From Chondrosia reniformis (lineage: Eukaryota > Porifera > Demospongiae > Chondrillida > Chondrillidae), in contig OX359189.1 of NCBI GenBank assembly GCA_947172415.1, positions 4,912,501 through 4,976,500 on the forward strand: a stretch of 64,000 bases of DNA. The letters run 5' to 3'. Positions 44,082 through 54,068 of the stretch are shown here, one piece after another. The notes below the pieces were generated by a model. That model did no database searches. It was given only the letters and a program-made list of their open reading frames with translations, and was not told the DNA's origin. The position numbers and the translations under genes were made by a program. Position 1 is the first letter of the stretch. Each line of letters starts with the position of its first letter.

Positions 44082-44332
44082 TGCTTCAGAATCTGGAACT
44101 GCACTAGCCAAGGGATTGGGACAGATGTCGCTTGTCAATAATTACCAAACGTTTCGACCCAATCTCGGGTCTTCATCAGTGGTAGTGAGATTACAGGGCA
44201 AGGTGACTTATATATCGGTAGGGGGAGGGGCAGGTGAGATGACTGTGGGCGGGAAAATAATGGGCGGGAAACTGGGAGTGTGGGAGGTCACGTGAGGTAA
44301 ATTTTATACAATAAGATAAAACAAACAGTGCA
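44082..44332 (-). repeat. Left arm (inverted pseudo-LTR)
   Basis: Reads on the minus strand as the same sequence as 44513-44763 on the plus strand. The two share GGGAAACTGGGAGTG, GGGCGGGAAAATAATG and the hammerhead. Near-identity over 251 bp implies a recent origin or gene conversion. Confidence 0.8.
44143..44184 (-). ncRNA. Hammerhead ribozyme motif, left arm
   Basis: The inverse complement of the motif at 44661-44702, with identical stems and core. See that entry for the parts. Its orientation is opposite, so transcripts of one strand contain only one active-sense copy. Confidence 0.7.
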
Positions 44333-44450
44333 GAGATGCCTGCTGGAATCGTGGCACATCCGATCTGAATTGAACACAATGAATAGAGATGAAGGCAACC
44401 TCCCCCCAGTTTATGACCTCCTCGTCCGCCAGCTTCGATCCTCAGACTAG
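44331..44450 (+). pseudogene. C-terminus of Penelope-like ORF (GIY-YIG tail)
   Basis: RCLLESWHIRSELNTMNRDE then GNLPPVYDLLV to a TAG at 44448-44450. The E-(A/S)-x-H-I-R...(M/L)-N-R-D-x-G-x-L-P-x-x-Y pattern is the end of the GIY-YIG endonuclease domain that follows the RT in Penelope-like elements. Only about 40 codons remain; the reading enters from the left inverted arm, so everything upstream is lost. Confidence 0.65.
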
Positions 44451-44512
44451 TCAAGCCCCACCCACCCCTTGACCCATCCATTCTCTCATTTACTTATTTA
44501 TTCCTTACTTAC

Positions 44513-44763
44513 TGCACTGTTTGTTTTATCTTATTGTATAAAATTTACCTCACGTAACCTCCCACACTCCCAGTTTCCCGCCCATTATTTTCCCGCCCAC
44601 AGTCATCTCACCTGCCCCTCCCCCTACCGATATATAAGTCACCTTGCCCTGTAATCTCACTACCACTGATGAAGACCCGAGATTGGGTCGAAACGTTTGG
44701 TAATTATTGACAAGCGACATCTGTCCCAATCCCTTGGCTAGTGCAGTTCCAGATTCTGAAGCA
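44513..44763 (+). repeat. Right arm (3' pseudo-LTR)
   Basis: Begins about 65 bases after the ORF stop and contains the plus-sense hammerhead 100 bases from its end. GC-rich blocks (CCCGCCCA, CCCCTCCCCC) contrast with the AT-rich host sequence. Confidence 0.8.
44661..44702 (+). ncRNA. Hammerhead ribozyme motif, right arm
   Basis: Inner stem I TACCA (44661-44665), core CTGATGA (44666-44672), stem II GACCC-GAGATT-GGGTC (44674-44689), GAA (44690-44692), minimal stem III AC/GT (44693-44696), cleavage base T (44697, GUU type) and stem I TGGTA (44698-44702). All conserved core bases are present. Outside, CTTG (44643-44646 region) can pair with CAAG (44711-44714) as an outer stem I. A two-base-pair stem III without a loop is the form described for Penelope-like hammerheads, which are thought to work as dimers. 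Activity is inferred, not shown. Confidence 0.75.
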
Positions 44764-44774
44764 ATGCATTGATA

Positions 44775-45369
44775 TTTTAGGCATTTTCTTAACAATAAGC
44801 ATTCCAAACACCTTGGAAATGAGTTATCTATAAAATAAGAGTACTTAGACAAATACATAAGGCGATTAAGACACTTAAAGTATCCAATATGGAGCAAAAT
44901 TCGCCCAAAAACAGTTCAACAGATAAACTGACATACAATGCATAGATTATCTTAATAGGCGTTAGGGTGACAAATCATCGTGGTCACATAAAGGAAGGTA
45001 GTAAGTTCAGAGGTAGAATAGAAAAGCTATACAATAAGTTTTTGACAAGATCTGATAGACTAAGGATACAAAGTCACTGGATTGCTGAAATGGCCTAAAG
45101 GTCTACAAAACGCATACATACCTTTGAGCAGCCTAAACAAACACGATATCAAAATATGGACAATAATCTCCCTATAGAAAGGGAAACTAGGCAATGGAGT
45201 ACAGTCGTCTATGCAGGGATAATATATACGACTAATAATCACTGTATCTTTACATTGAAAGTGTTATCCTGTATATCATTAGATGAAGAGAGGCTGACAA
45301 AAATGCTAGAGATTTGCAACCTAAGTCCCAGGCTAGATCCCCTACGCAACCAGTCCTAGCAGTCAACTT
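44775..45369. other. Intergenic between Penelope remnant and gypsy element
   Basis: AT-rich, no recognised gene. A 5' LTR of the gypsy element would be expected near here, but no copy of its 3' LTR start is visible. Confidence 0.4.
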
Positions 45370-48300
45370 ATCAAAGTCCCAGTGAGGTGGCTCACTCAGT
45401 GTTTCCATTGTAACAGGACTCAACATTTGGCCGCAGAAATCGACCGACTGCCACCATTATGGCAAGAAGGGTCACTTAGCTTGAGCATGTCGCAGTGCTA
45501 AGAAGCAAAAGGCACCGCAAAACCCGAGAAGAACAAATTTCTCACAGTCACAGCAAACCCACCACCTTGGGGAATCAGGTGGTGAGGAAGAGGAGCAGGG
45601 TACCTCCTACATGCTCTGCAACATTTCATCTCAAAGGAATCCGCCATTAAAAACGACCGTAATTTTAAATGGTAGAGAGGTGGTAATGGATGTGGCACAG
45701 GAGCTATGGTATTAGTGATCAGTGAGGAAACATACCGTCAAACATGGAAAAATAACCCACCTACCTGCAGCCATCAGCAGTTAAGTTGAAAACCTACACA
45801 GGTGAGACCCTTACTGTACTGGGTACCATTAATGTTCTAACACAGTTTGCAGGGCAGGAAGAGCAGCTGGACCTCCTAGTGGTGGACGGATCTGGTCCAA
45901 ACCCTGTTAGGAAGGAACTGGCTCTCAAAGATCCACTTAGGCTGGCAAAAGATAGCCAAGTTGTCATGTGAAGGGAAGTCCGACCTAGAAGACGTACTCC
46001 AAAAACACGGCACAATCTTCATGGAGGAACTAGGACTAGTCAAAGGTGTAACTGCCAGGTTGCAGGTAGAGTCAGAGGCGACACCAATTTTTTTCAAGGC
46101 TCGTACCGTGCCAAATGACTTGCGGGGAAAGATTGAACAGAAGCTGCAAAGATTAGAAAAACAAGGAGTCCTGGAGAATGTGGAGTTTGCTGAATGGGCA
46201 GCACTCATTGTACCAGTTACTAAACCAGATGGGTCAGTCAGAATCTGTGGTGACTACAAGGTCACCGTCAACAAGGTTGCCAAGTTAGATACCTACCCTT
46301 TGCCCCGAATTGAGGATCTGTTTGCTTCACTAGCAGGAGGTAAACAATTTACAAAGCTAGATCTGGCACATGCTTACCAGCAGATACCCTAGAAGAGAAG
46401 TCCAATCAGTATGTTGTTATTAACATACACCGAGGCCTCTACAGATACAATTGATTGCCATTTGGAGTCGCATCTGCTCCAACAATCTTCCAGGAGACAA
46501 TGGACAACCTTCTCCAAGGACTGAAAAAGGTAACTGTCTACATAGATGACATTCTAGTCACAGGTAGCACTCAAGAGGAGCACCTGAAAAATCTAGAGGA
46601 GGTACCCACAAGATTGCCGAGGGCAGGCATCCGACTGAAGAGGAGCAAATGCGCCTTTTTGCTGCCATCTGTTGAATACCTAGGCCATATCATTTCCACA
46701 GAGGGATTACATCCTACTGCTGAGAAGGTAAAAGCCATTCTTGAAGCCCCAGTCCCTCAAAATGTTCAGCAGCTGAGAGCATTTCTTGGGTTCATTAATT
46801 ATTACACTAGGTTTTTGTCACATTTATCAAGTGTATTAACCCCTCTCTACCAGTTATTGCAGAAAAACAAAAGTTTGGGTTGGGGGAAGACCCAGTCTTA
46901 GGCCTTTCAGGAAGCAAAAGAAGCTATTGCATCACCCAAGGTTTTGACACACTATGATCCAGAGTTACCACTGATCCTGGAGTGTGACGCTTCACCCTAT
47001 GGTGCGGGAGTGGTTTTATCACATAAGATGAAGGATGGATTGGTGAGACCCATTGCTTTCACCAACCGTTCACTCACACAGGCAGAGAAGAATTATGCTC
47101 AACTAGACAAAAAAGGACTAGCTATCATAGTTGGCATAAAAAGGTTTCATCAATACATATACGGAAGGAATTTCACAATCTACTCTGACCCCAAGCCCCT
47201 CCAGCATATATTCAATGAAACCAAGCCAATTCCAACCATGGCATTCGCACGCATTCAAAGGTGGGGTTTAATCTTGAATGCCTACAATTACACCATTGTG
47301 TACAAACCAGGAAGTGATATCCCGAATGCTGATTTGCTCAGTTGATTGCCATTGCCAGAGTTCCCCAAGGAAACTCTCATACCAAGTGAGATCAATTTGC
47401 TATTCCATAAATTGTCTTACACTCCTCTAACCTCTAAGCAGATAAAGATCTGGACAGCTCAAGATCCAGTTTTACTAAAAGTACTGGATATGGTCTTGAT
47501 AGGTGCAAATCTCGCTAGTGGGACTGAAGACCTGAAGCCATTTCTACATAGGAGAGAGGAGTTGTCCCTTCAGGATGGATGCCTACTATGGGAAAATCAT
47601 ATTATCATCCCAACGAGAGCTCGCAAAGATATCCTTGAGGAATTACATGAAGGCCATCCTGGAGTTTCAAGAATGAAAATCATAGCCAAAGGAATCGCCT
47701 GGTGGCCAGGGATAGACCATGAGATAGAAGCTCATGTGAAGGCCTGCCCAGAATATCAACAAAACCAGAAGGCTCCGGCCTCTGCATCCCTACATCCGTG
47801 GGAATGACCCTCAAGACCATGGTAAAGATTACATATTGACTATGCCAGTCCATTTCTGGGGAATATGTTTTTAGTGGTAGTTGATGCCCACTCCAAGTGG
47901 ATGGAAATCGAAATGATTTCCGCAGCCACATCAAGACATACCATCACTAAGTTAGGGGCTATGTTTGCAACGCATGGTCTTCCACAGTTGATTGTGTCCG
48001 ACAATGGCACCGCCTTTACTAGTCAAGAATTCCGGGATTTCCTACGGCAGAATGGAATACGGCACACCACCACAGCCCCATATCAGCCTGCATCAAATGG
48101 GCTAGCAGAGAGATGCGTTCAGACCTTCAAGAGAGCTATGAAGAAAGAAGTGGTTAAGGATCTACAGTATGAATTGTCCAAGTTCCTGTTTAGATACCGA
48201 ATCACACCTCATACCACTACCAGTATTCCTCCAGCACAGCTTCTCATGGGGCGACAATTGCTCACACCCCTTGGACGGTTGCGTCCCAACCTATCTGCCA

Positions 48301-48717
48301 GGGTCCACACTGCCCAGACTGCTCAAAAGATAAAACATGATAAGTCTAGCTAAGCCTGCCATTTTCACTTCCAGGATAAAGTCTATGACCGAAATTTTAG
48401 GAATGGACCAACATTGCTAGCTGGAGTCATAGTAGCTACTCGTGGTCCAGTCTCGTATGACATTGAACTGGCAGATGACAGAGTAGTTAGGTGACATGTG
48501 GATGATATCCGTCGACGTCATATCACAACCTACCAGGGCTCAGCCGATCTACCCGATGAGTTGGACTCACCAGTATCGATGAGCAACCTGCCAAGTTTAG
48601 ATCCACCTGGAGCTAGTCCAACTTCACAGCTCAGCCGCCTCTACATAGATCTCAACGCATTCGACAACCTCCATCCCGTTATGGAACCTGATAATACACC
48701 CCTTCATACTTAGGAGG
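45370..48717 (+). pseudogene. Ty3/gypsy retrotransposon, end of gag and pol
   Basis: Two zinc knuckles mark the end of gag (CFHCNRTQHL, and CHHYGKKGHL with Tyr for the second Cys). A protease region follows in which the catalytic Asp-Thr-Gly has been lost by a small deletion near 45697. RT is recognisable (WAALIVPVTKPDGSVRIC, KLDLAHAYQQI, VYIDDILV with the catalytic Asp pair), then RNase H (ILECDASPYGAG), integrase zinc region (HEGHPGVSRMK with CPEY replacing C-x2-C) and integrase core (VVVDAHSKW, IVSDNGTAF, ASNGLAERCVQTFK). Stops in pol: 46390, 46899, 47343, 47805, about 47820, 48351 and 48492, plus a shift near 46392. The order protease-RT-RH-integrase and sequence type are those of animal Ty3/gypsy elements of the K02A2.6 kind. 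Most of gag and the 5' LTR are missing. Confidence 0.9.
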
Positions 48718-48960
48718 GAGGAGATGTAGTAAACAGTGGGTACCCTAGTGACCTCTTAGACTAATTTCTATTTAAATCCATCAGTAGAATCCCTAGATAT
48801 TCTACCTTTTTCTTTGTAACTGTAAAACCTCATTTTATTATGTCATCACTTATCACATATCCATGTCTCTCCCCATTTAAGTGTTTCTTGTAAATTGTTT
48901 TCTAGAATATTCTATATTAGATCATTGTATCTTATTTAAGGACTCCAAATTTTTGTACTG
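48712..48960 (+). repeat. Polypurine tract and start of 3' LTR
   Basis: AGGAGGGAGGAGA (48712-48724) directly precedes TGTAGTAAACAGTGGG, the expected polypurine tract plus LTR beginning with TG. The right boundary is not certain because a DDE transposase remnant follows from about 48970 on the other strand. A TATTTAAGGACTCC stretch near 48935 may be promoter-like. Confidence 0.6.
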
Positions 48961-48969
48961 ATTGATTGA

Positions 48970-49490
48970 GAAAGTATTAGTTGAAATTGAGACTAGTAGT
49001 TTTGCTATTATATGCGTGCAAGAAGCACAACTACCACATTCTTTTATTTGCTTTAAGAATTTTTCATATGTCCAATAGCCATCCTTACTATCCCCATACT
49101 CCAAAAGGGTCCTGGCAACCAACGTAATATTGGGATTGGATTCCTTGGCTTTCTCATAATCCTCCATGGAAAGCCTAAGGAATCCTCCCTGCTCTCCGAC
49201 ACATTGACGCCAGAACCCTTGGACTTTGGACTAATATATTTTAAACTACTATCCCCCAAAATCTGCCTTCATCATCATTGGCATTAAAGGTAGATTCATC
49301 ATGGAATATAAAAACGGTTTTATGAATTGCGAGCTAATATCTGCTGGAAATCCCATTGTGGCTTACTCCGATGGAGATTCTTCCTTGGTTACGAAGCCTT
49401 ATGAAATCATTCTATTCAAAAACTTCTTATGGCTCCCCACAACATCATCAAGATCATGCTCATCAATGTAGATCCCCTTCTTTCCATCAA
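48970..49490 (-). pseudogene. DDE transposase remnant (KGxYxDxH family), copy A
   Basis: Minus strand: KKGIYIDEHDLDDVVGSHKK with FLNRMI, then IFHDESTFNANDDEGRFW, then KSKGSGVNVSE, and in another frame RLSMEDYEKAKESNPNITLV and LLEYGDSKDGYWTYEKF. The F-H-D-E-S-T-F-x-A-N-D-D block carries a probable catalytic Asp; the rest is the conserved order of a DDE transposase family that occurs in invertebrates and fungi. The sequence type is the same as at 52418-53130. I cannot give a superfamily name with certainty. Several stops and two frame changes. Confidence 0.55.
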
Positions 49491-49857
49491 TGACTTCAAA
49501 ACCAAGCTAATGCATCCATCTATGGCTAGTTTCAATGCCAATGTTTATAGGGTAAAAGGGCTCAAGGATGGAAGAGGGCAATACTTCACAATTAACCCAT
49601 TCACTAATTTGGAAATTCTAGAGTTGGGCTTGCCTTAACCCTTGCATTGGCACGAATAAATATTGCAGCCTTCTCATTATTAGATTTGTGAAGTAGAATA
49701 TTCGCCGTGACGAGTGCCTTGCTACTCAACACTATAGGCACTTATTGTGATGCATACTGTTGCTAGGTGAAATAGTGACATACATTCAAGCACATGTTAT
49801 AAATATATGCATATTTGGTCATTAAAGGTAAATAGTAAACTGCACAAGCAAAATATA

Positions 49858-50530
49858 TACCAACCTCCTTTCGAAATCAAAGAAAAGTTGCATATCCATG
49901 CAGGACTCGTGTTGACATAGAGATCCGTTTTCAAGTCTGGATTGAGTACTCCCGGTCTTTTTGTACTGAAGTAGCAGGCCAGCTGGGAATTTGAGAATAC
50001 ACAGGTTATTGTGTACCAGTTTGCATATTATTGATTGGGTGATTCCATGTAAGAAGTCCCTCGTCCTCACGGTGGCTGCACTGGTTGTATAGAACAACCG
50101 ATACCAGGCCTGCCAACCTGAATTTTCCAAAAACCTTGAGACCCAGTAGGCCATAGGAAGCCAATAATAAGATAATTAAAACGTCCGTTTCTGATGCCAT
50201 TAATTTAGGCAAGTATATTATTTTGTATATGTTTATATGGCTAAGTGCCTGTACTTAACCGGCATATATTGTGCAATATGCAAGGTTGACGTCATCTAGA
50301 GATTGCATCATACTTACAGTCGCAGCTAATCCACGGAATGGGGATAGACTACACTTTTTAACATGCAGAAAAAATCTGTGGCTGCTTGAGTACCCAAAAT
50401 CCGTGAGTTTGAGTACCTACACCGTGAGAGAGTGAGATTTCGACTGAAACCGTGAGACTCACGGAAAATCCGGGAGAGTTGGCAGGCCTGCGATACAAAC
50501 GGCGCATATATGTCTCAGGTAATATCAAAA
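49858..50530 (-). pseudogene. Unidentified exon interrupted by a MITE
   Basis: The minus strand reads ILPETYMRRLYR up to the MITE at 50490-50105, and directly after it YRLFYTTSAATVRTRDFLHG, ITQSIICKLVHNNLCILKFP, AGLLLQYKKTGSTQSRL, ending near a GTTGGT donor at about 49855. Removing the MITE and one copy of its CGATAC duplication restores a continuous frame across the joint. The protein is not recognised; it has no obvious catalytic motif in this part. Confidence 0.45.
50105..50490. mobile_element. 386-bp MITE, CAGGCCTGCCAAC family, copy 2
   Basis: The same 13-base terminal inverted repeats as at 21186-21560, and a 6-bp direct repeat CGATAC on both sides (50099-50104, 50491-50496). Near-identity with copy 1 over most of its length and intact duplication suggest recent mobility. 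It sits inside a coding frame. Confidence 0.9.
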
Positions 50531-50689
50531 ATAAATTGCAAAGGACTATACAATTGTAATTTAGTTTTCTTTACCATGATCATAGTTTTGGGGGGCAGTG
50601 GAAACGGTGGAAATGGCGGAAACCGATCGAAAAGCGACTTCTTATGGACGAATGTAGGCTGTATGCTTTAACTGCGTACAATTCCAAAA

Positions 50690-50734
50690 CAAGTAGTTCG
50701 AGTTAAAAAAATGGTGGGGCTAAGTCAAACTAAT
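50690..50734. repeat. CAAGTAGTT-family small element, diverged copy
   Basis: CAAGTAGTTCGAGTT opens the copy; GGTGGGGC lies in the middle and the far end (AAGTCAAACTAATTC) is a degraded inverse. Related to 17393-17458 and 51151-51212. The start here and the end at 51212 also pair as long inverted repeats, so 50690-51212 could be one composite element. Confidence 0.5.
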
Positions 50735-51150
50735 TCCCTGGTTTTTGGTTGTCCAGGTTTAGTCATTTAAATCACAAGGAGCATTTCATCAATTCTAGTT
50801 CATCGTTTGACTGCCTTCAATTTTCAAGGCTGTATCTCCTACAAAACCTTCTGTGTAGGCTTTACATCATTAAAATAATATAACTAATGTTTATAAATAC
50901 TTTGTGTCAGTTACATTTGTGACGTAAATGGAAAGGAACCTTATTTTTCCACTTAGAAAATGAAGGAACCTGAATGTCTGCCATTTTGTTGCTGTTAATA
51001 TGGAGCAAATACTTACACCAAAATGCTAAGTCTAATGGACGCTAATATTAATGGTTCTATACATTAACTTACATTTGTACACTTACTGCTTTACCGGGCT
51101 AAGAATTTCACATTTTTAATCGAATATCAGTATGGATTACCATATATAAA

Positions 51151-51212
51151 CAAGCATTTCGAGTTTGAAAACCCGTGGGGCTGCCGCCCCATGATTTAAC
51201 TCAAACTACTTG
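51151..51212. repeat. CAAGTAGTT-family hairpin element
   Basis: CAAGCATTTCGAGTTT at the left and AACTCAAACTACTTG at the right enclose a GC hairpin TGGGGC-TGCC-GCCCCA (51176-51191). The layout is the same as the 66-bp element at 17393. Confidence 0.6.
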
Positions 51213-51848
51213 GCCGCATCATTGGGATTTAATATATATATTCGTAATACTAACGATTGAGGATGCTTGAGTGTCCTGAATAAATAACGAAGGAAAAGCT
51301 TCGTAAACTAAAGCTTCCTGAACGCTGCCATTTGCATTTGTGTTGACGTATAAATTAAGTGTTACAATAGTTGCGTATGAACTCGTATTAAACATATATC
51401 GACGTATAAAAAAGTGTTATAATAGTTGCGTATGAACCCGTATTATATAAATATATATATCTTTCCGTAACATGAATCCGTACAATGTAATCGGCAAATG
51501 AAAACAATATAAGGGCTGCCTGTGGCATCCCCTAATAAGCTATGCTAACCAGCATATTAATATTTGTGAGTTAGTAAAAGTCAAACTTTGCTCCTTGAAA
51601 AAACAGGCCAATCAGCTGGTGTAGGTCATTAGATGGCCCCCTGTAGACCTCTGGTACTATTTCCAAAGTAGTGGGGTGAAACTATTTCCAAAGTAGTGGG
51701 GTGAAAGTCTGGCTATTTCTTTTGTGCAGAGCGGGAAGAAAGGTTGTAGTTGTAATTCCCTACGGTGGAGCCTGTTAAGAAAAACTCCCTGTCAGCTGTA
51801 TGCTGGATAACTAGGTTGTATGGCGGAGTAGCAGATTTCTTGTACCAT
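51213..51848. other. Intergenic; contains a 25-bp tandem repeat
   Basis: ACTATTTCCAAAGTAGTGGGGTGAA occurs twice in tandem around 51656-51705. GTATAAA.AAGTGTTA-AATAGTTGCGTATGAAC words are also duplicated at 51345-51380 and 51402-51435. No confident gene. Confidence 0.5.
51513..51532. repeat. GC-rich hairpin motif, inverted copy
   Basis: GGGCTGCC-TGT-GGCATCCCC. On the opposite strand it reads as the motif at 5663 including flanks (TATTG, CCACAGGCA). No gene is nearby. Confidence 0.5.
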
Positions 51849-52315
51849 TTACCACATCCATAGCATTTTGAATATTGCCTTGAAGATTTCAAAATGGCCT
51901 AGACTGAACGTAGGATCCACTGACAGCACTTGGGCATGTGAACCAGATGGTATACAGAAACGTACAAGATTATCAAGAGTGCAATCGTCTGCTAGGACAA
52001 TCATGTAGTCTGGAGCCCCAAACACCTTGCATACATAGTCTCTCATAACTTCTTAACACATCATCATTGCTTTAATTGTTGATCTGAGCTGGAGGATTGG
52101 ACAATACTTTTCCTTCTCTTGTCCTTAGCCTGTTGTTGATTTCTTGGCAATGTCCCTGCTGATTCTGCATTTATAGGATCACCTAGCTGGGTCAAGTTAC
52201 GGTGGATTGCTAACTTTGGAGTTTGTTGCTTGCTAATATCGTCAAGGAGTTCCAGCATACTAGGAATAGTGCGAACGAAGCTCCCATCTTTGAATTGCCA
52301 TGAGGTTGTACACAA
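51849..52315 (-). pseudogene. MULE-like transposase-associated fragment
   Basis: Minus-strand frames 52315-52064 (NLTQLGDPINAESAGTLPRN then QQQAKDKRRK) and 52046-51849 (PDYMIVLADDCTLDNLVRFC then VLSVDPTFSLGHFEI). The V-D-x-T-F-x-L-G motif preceded by an R-F-C segment resembles Mutator-like (MULE) transposases as found in sponge and cnidarian multicopy proteins, where the Asp is the first catalytic residue. The downstream DDE residues are not found, so it is a fragment. Confidence 0.4.
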
Positions 52316-52417
52316 ATAGAATGTTCATCACCTTGGAAATGGTCCTGCACAAGGACAAGCCTGATAATATTACTAGCTTCACTGAAATCTGCATATAAAT
52401 GGTAATTATAGTAATTG

Positions 52418-53130
52418 TTAATTTATGGCTCCTCTGCCTTCTGGATCTGCCCAAGTAGTGCCTTGGGCATCATTGAAATCAGTCTCATCATGACACAAGA
52501 ACATGACATTGTGTGATTTTAATGGATCACCAGAATTCCATTAAGCAATCCCATCTTCACATGTTGGTGGTGGCAAATGAACCGACTCCAGAAATTGTAG
52601 TTTCTCGAGAAAGGACTTCCTGTACTCTACAACATCTGGTCTTCTATGCCCATCTATGTAGCCTTTGTGATAGGGATGACTAGTAAATCCCAGCTTCTTC
52701 TATAGAGGAAAGTCGTCACCTCTGAGATTTCTCTAGGAAATCTATCACCAAGGCTAAGCATTTGCAAGTACTCATTTAGACAGTAAAAACTTCGCTGATG
52801 TCCGGTTAAATTTTAGCAAATGTACCAGTTTTCTCTCAACCAACTGACTGACTTTCTGCCAATATCTTCTTGATCTAACAGAGATGGCCTAACTTTCCCA
52901 GCAGTTATGCTTCCTTTAACCCCGTACAAATCTTTGTGCCACCTAGTCATGGACCTCTTCTCTATTTGAAGAGCTGAGGTTGCACAATTTGCAGAGTCAG
53001 TCTTTCCCAAACTATGATAGTGGTGAAGATGATCATACAGCATTGGGCCACGGGTTTTGCAAACTGCTGTTGGTAGCCTTTTTGCCCATTCCTGGTAGAT
53101 GGCCTTTCCCTGCTCATATGAAAAACCTTC
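52418..53130 (-). pseudogene. DDE transposase remnant (KGxYxDxH family), copy B
   Basis: From about 53130 on the minus strand: YEQGKAIYQEWAKRLPTAV, TRGPMLYDHLHHYHSLG, LLDQEDIGRKSVSWLREN; after a frame change, LNEYLQMLSLGDRFPREISE; then in one frame to 52418, HKGYIDGHRRPDVVEYRKSF, LEKLQFLESVHLPPP, a TAA, and MFLCHDETDFNDAQGTTWAD. The K-G-Y-I-D-G-H-x-R-x-D-V-V-x-Y-R block and the H-D-E block are diagnostic of the family seen in copy A. One in-frame TAA and one or two shifts; the C-terminal half is missing. Confidence 0.6.
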
Positions 53131-53331
53131 AGTTACTTTATTATCACTGTGAACCTTACTTAAAATATCAACTTTGGAAGTCTAATGTTTGTATAACATG
53201 TTATCAAATATTTGGGTGCATATGCAACGTCATAAGACGTCATTGTATGATGGCTAAGCTATAATACTAATTTTGGCTGACAATCACGTGACAATACCAT
53301 TACTCGAAGGAGAAGAGACAAATGGACCGCT

Positions 53332-53614
53332 TACCAGACAGTGGAGGATTAAATATCTAACCATTTTTTGACTTCAATCTCTTCAGTAAGTAACAGCCTA
53401 AATGTTGTATGTATACTCCTGGAATATTCCCTTGTTTAACTGAGATATGGAGTATACTAGAGGCGCCTGATAAAGGTACGAAAATACGTTTTCGATTATA
53501 ATTCAAAAACTAAAGGCAATTTTAAAGGAGTATACATACAATCGTTAGATATTATTATCCTTCATAGATTGCTGTCACCTTTTATTCTATTTTCTTATTT
53601 TCCACTGTCTGGTA
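53332..53614. repeat. 283-bp inverted-repeat element
   Basis: TACCAGACAGTGGA (53332-53345) and TCCACTGTCTGGTA (53601-53614) are perfect 14-base inverse complements. Inside, GTTGTATGTATACTCCT (about 53404) pairs with AGGAGTATACATACAA (about 53527). Likely a MITE; no target-site duplication was clear. Confidence 0.6.
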
Positions 53615-54068
53615 TAACAATTTTGGCGATTTGACACCTATCACTTACAGCCTCTTACCTTCTCCTTTAAGCCTGCAATCCTGACGCTTAAGAAAGAATA
53701 GCGTTTCAATTCTACATAATTTGTTTAGCGATACGATGTTTCTAAAGTAAAATAGAATAAATTAAAAAAGAGTGTTAGTTAGCGACTTTTATTGATAATC
53801 TCCCAGAAGTGTTGACATGTTCCACTAGCGTTAAAATATAATGTGCATTGCATCTAAGTTATGAAAAAGCTTACTAGTAAGTTTGTTTATATTGTTGTTA
53901 ATTGACTAACTTTTTATTAACGACAGCTTAACACAATTTCGATGCAGGATACCTCGTTTTTATACCACGTCTTACTTTTGGTCGTGTAGCTTATGCAAGT
54001 CGAATTTTATTTCATGATTGCAACTAGAAGTTTAAATAATACAAGAACAAATAGCAATGGCCAAAAAC
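53615..54068. other. Intergenic, nothing recognised
   Basis: AT-rich with no domain-bearing frame on either strand. Confidence 0.4.

Larger units (their letters stand above)
44047..44762. mobile_element. Penelope-like retroelement remnant with inverted arms
   Basis: A 251-bp arm (44082-44332) is repeated in inverse complement at 44513-44763 with essentially one substitution. Between them is the 3' end of a Penelope-type ORF. Each arm carries a hammerhead motif. The 12-base word AATGCATTGATA flanks the unit at 44035-44046 and 44763-44774 and may be a target-site duplication. Penelope-like elements are known for pseudo-LTRs in direct or inverted arrangement that contain hammerhead ribozymes, so the unit is best read as a 5'-truncated copy joined to an inverted pseudo-LTR. 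Confidence 0.7.

Noticed and set aside
43981..44897. Two long frames with identical C-terminal peptides on opposite strands
   Set aside because: They are translations of the two inverted arms of the Penelope-like unit, not proteins.
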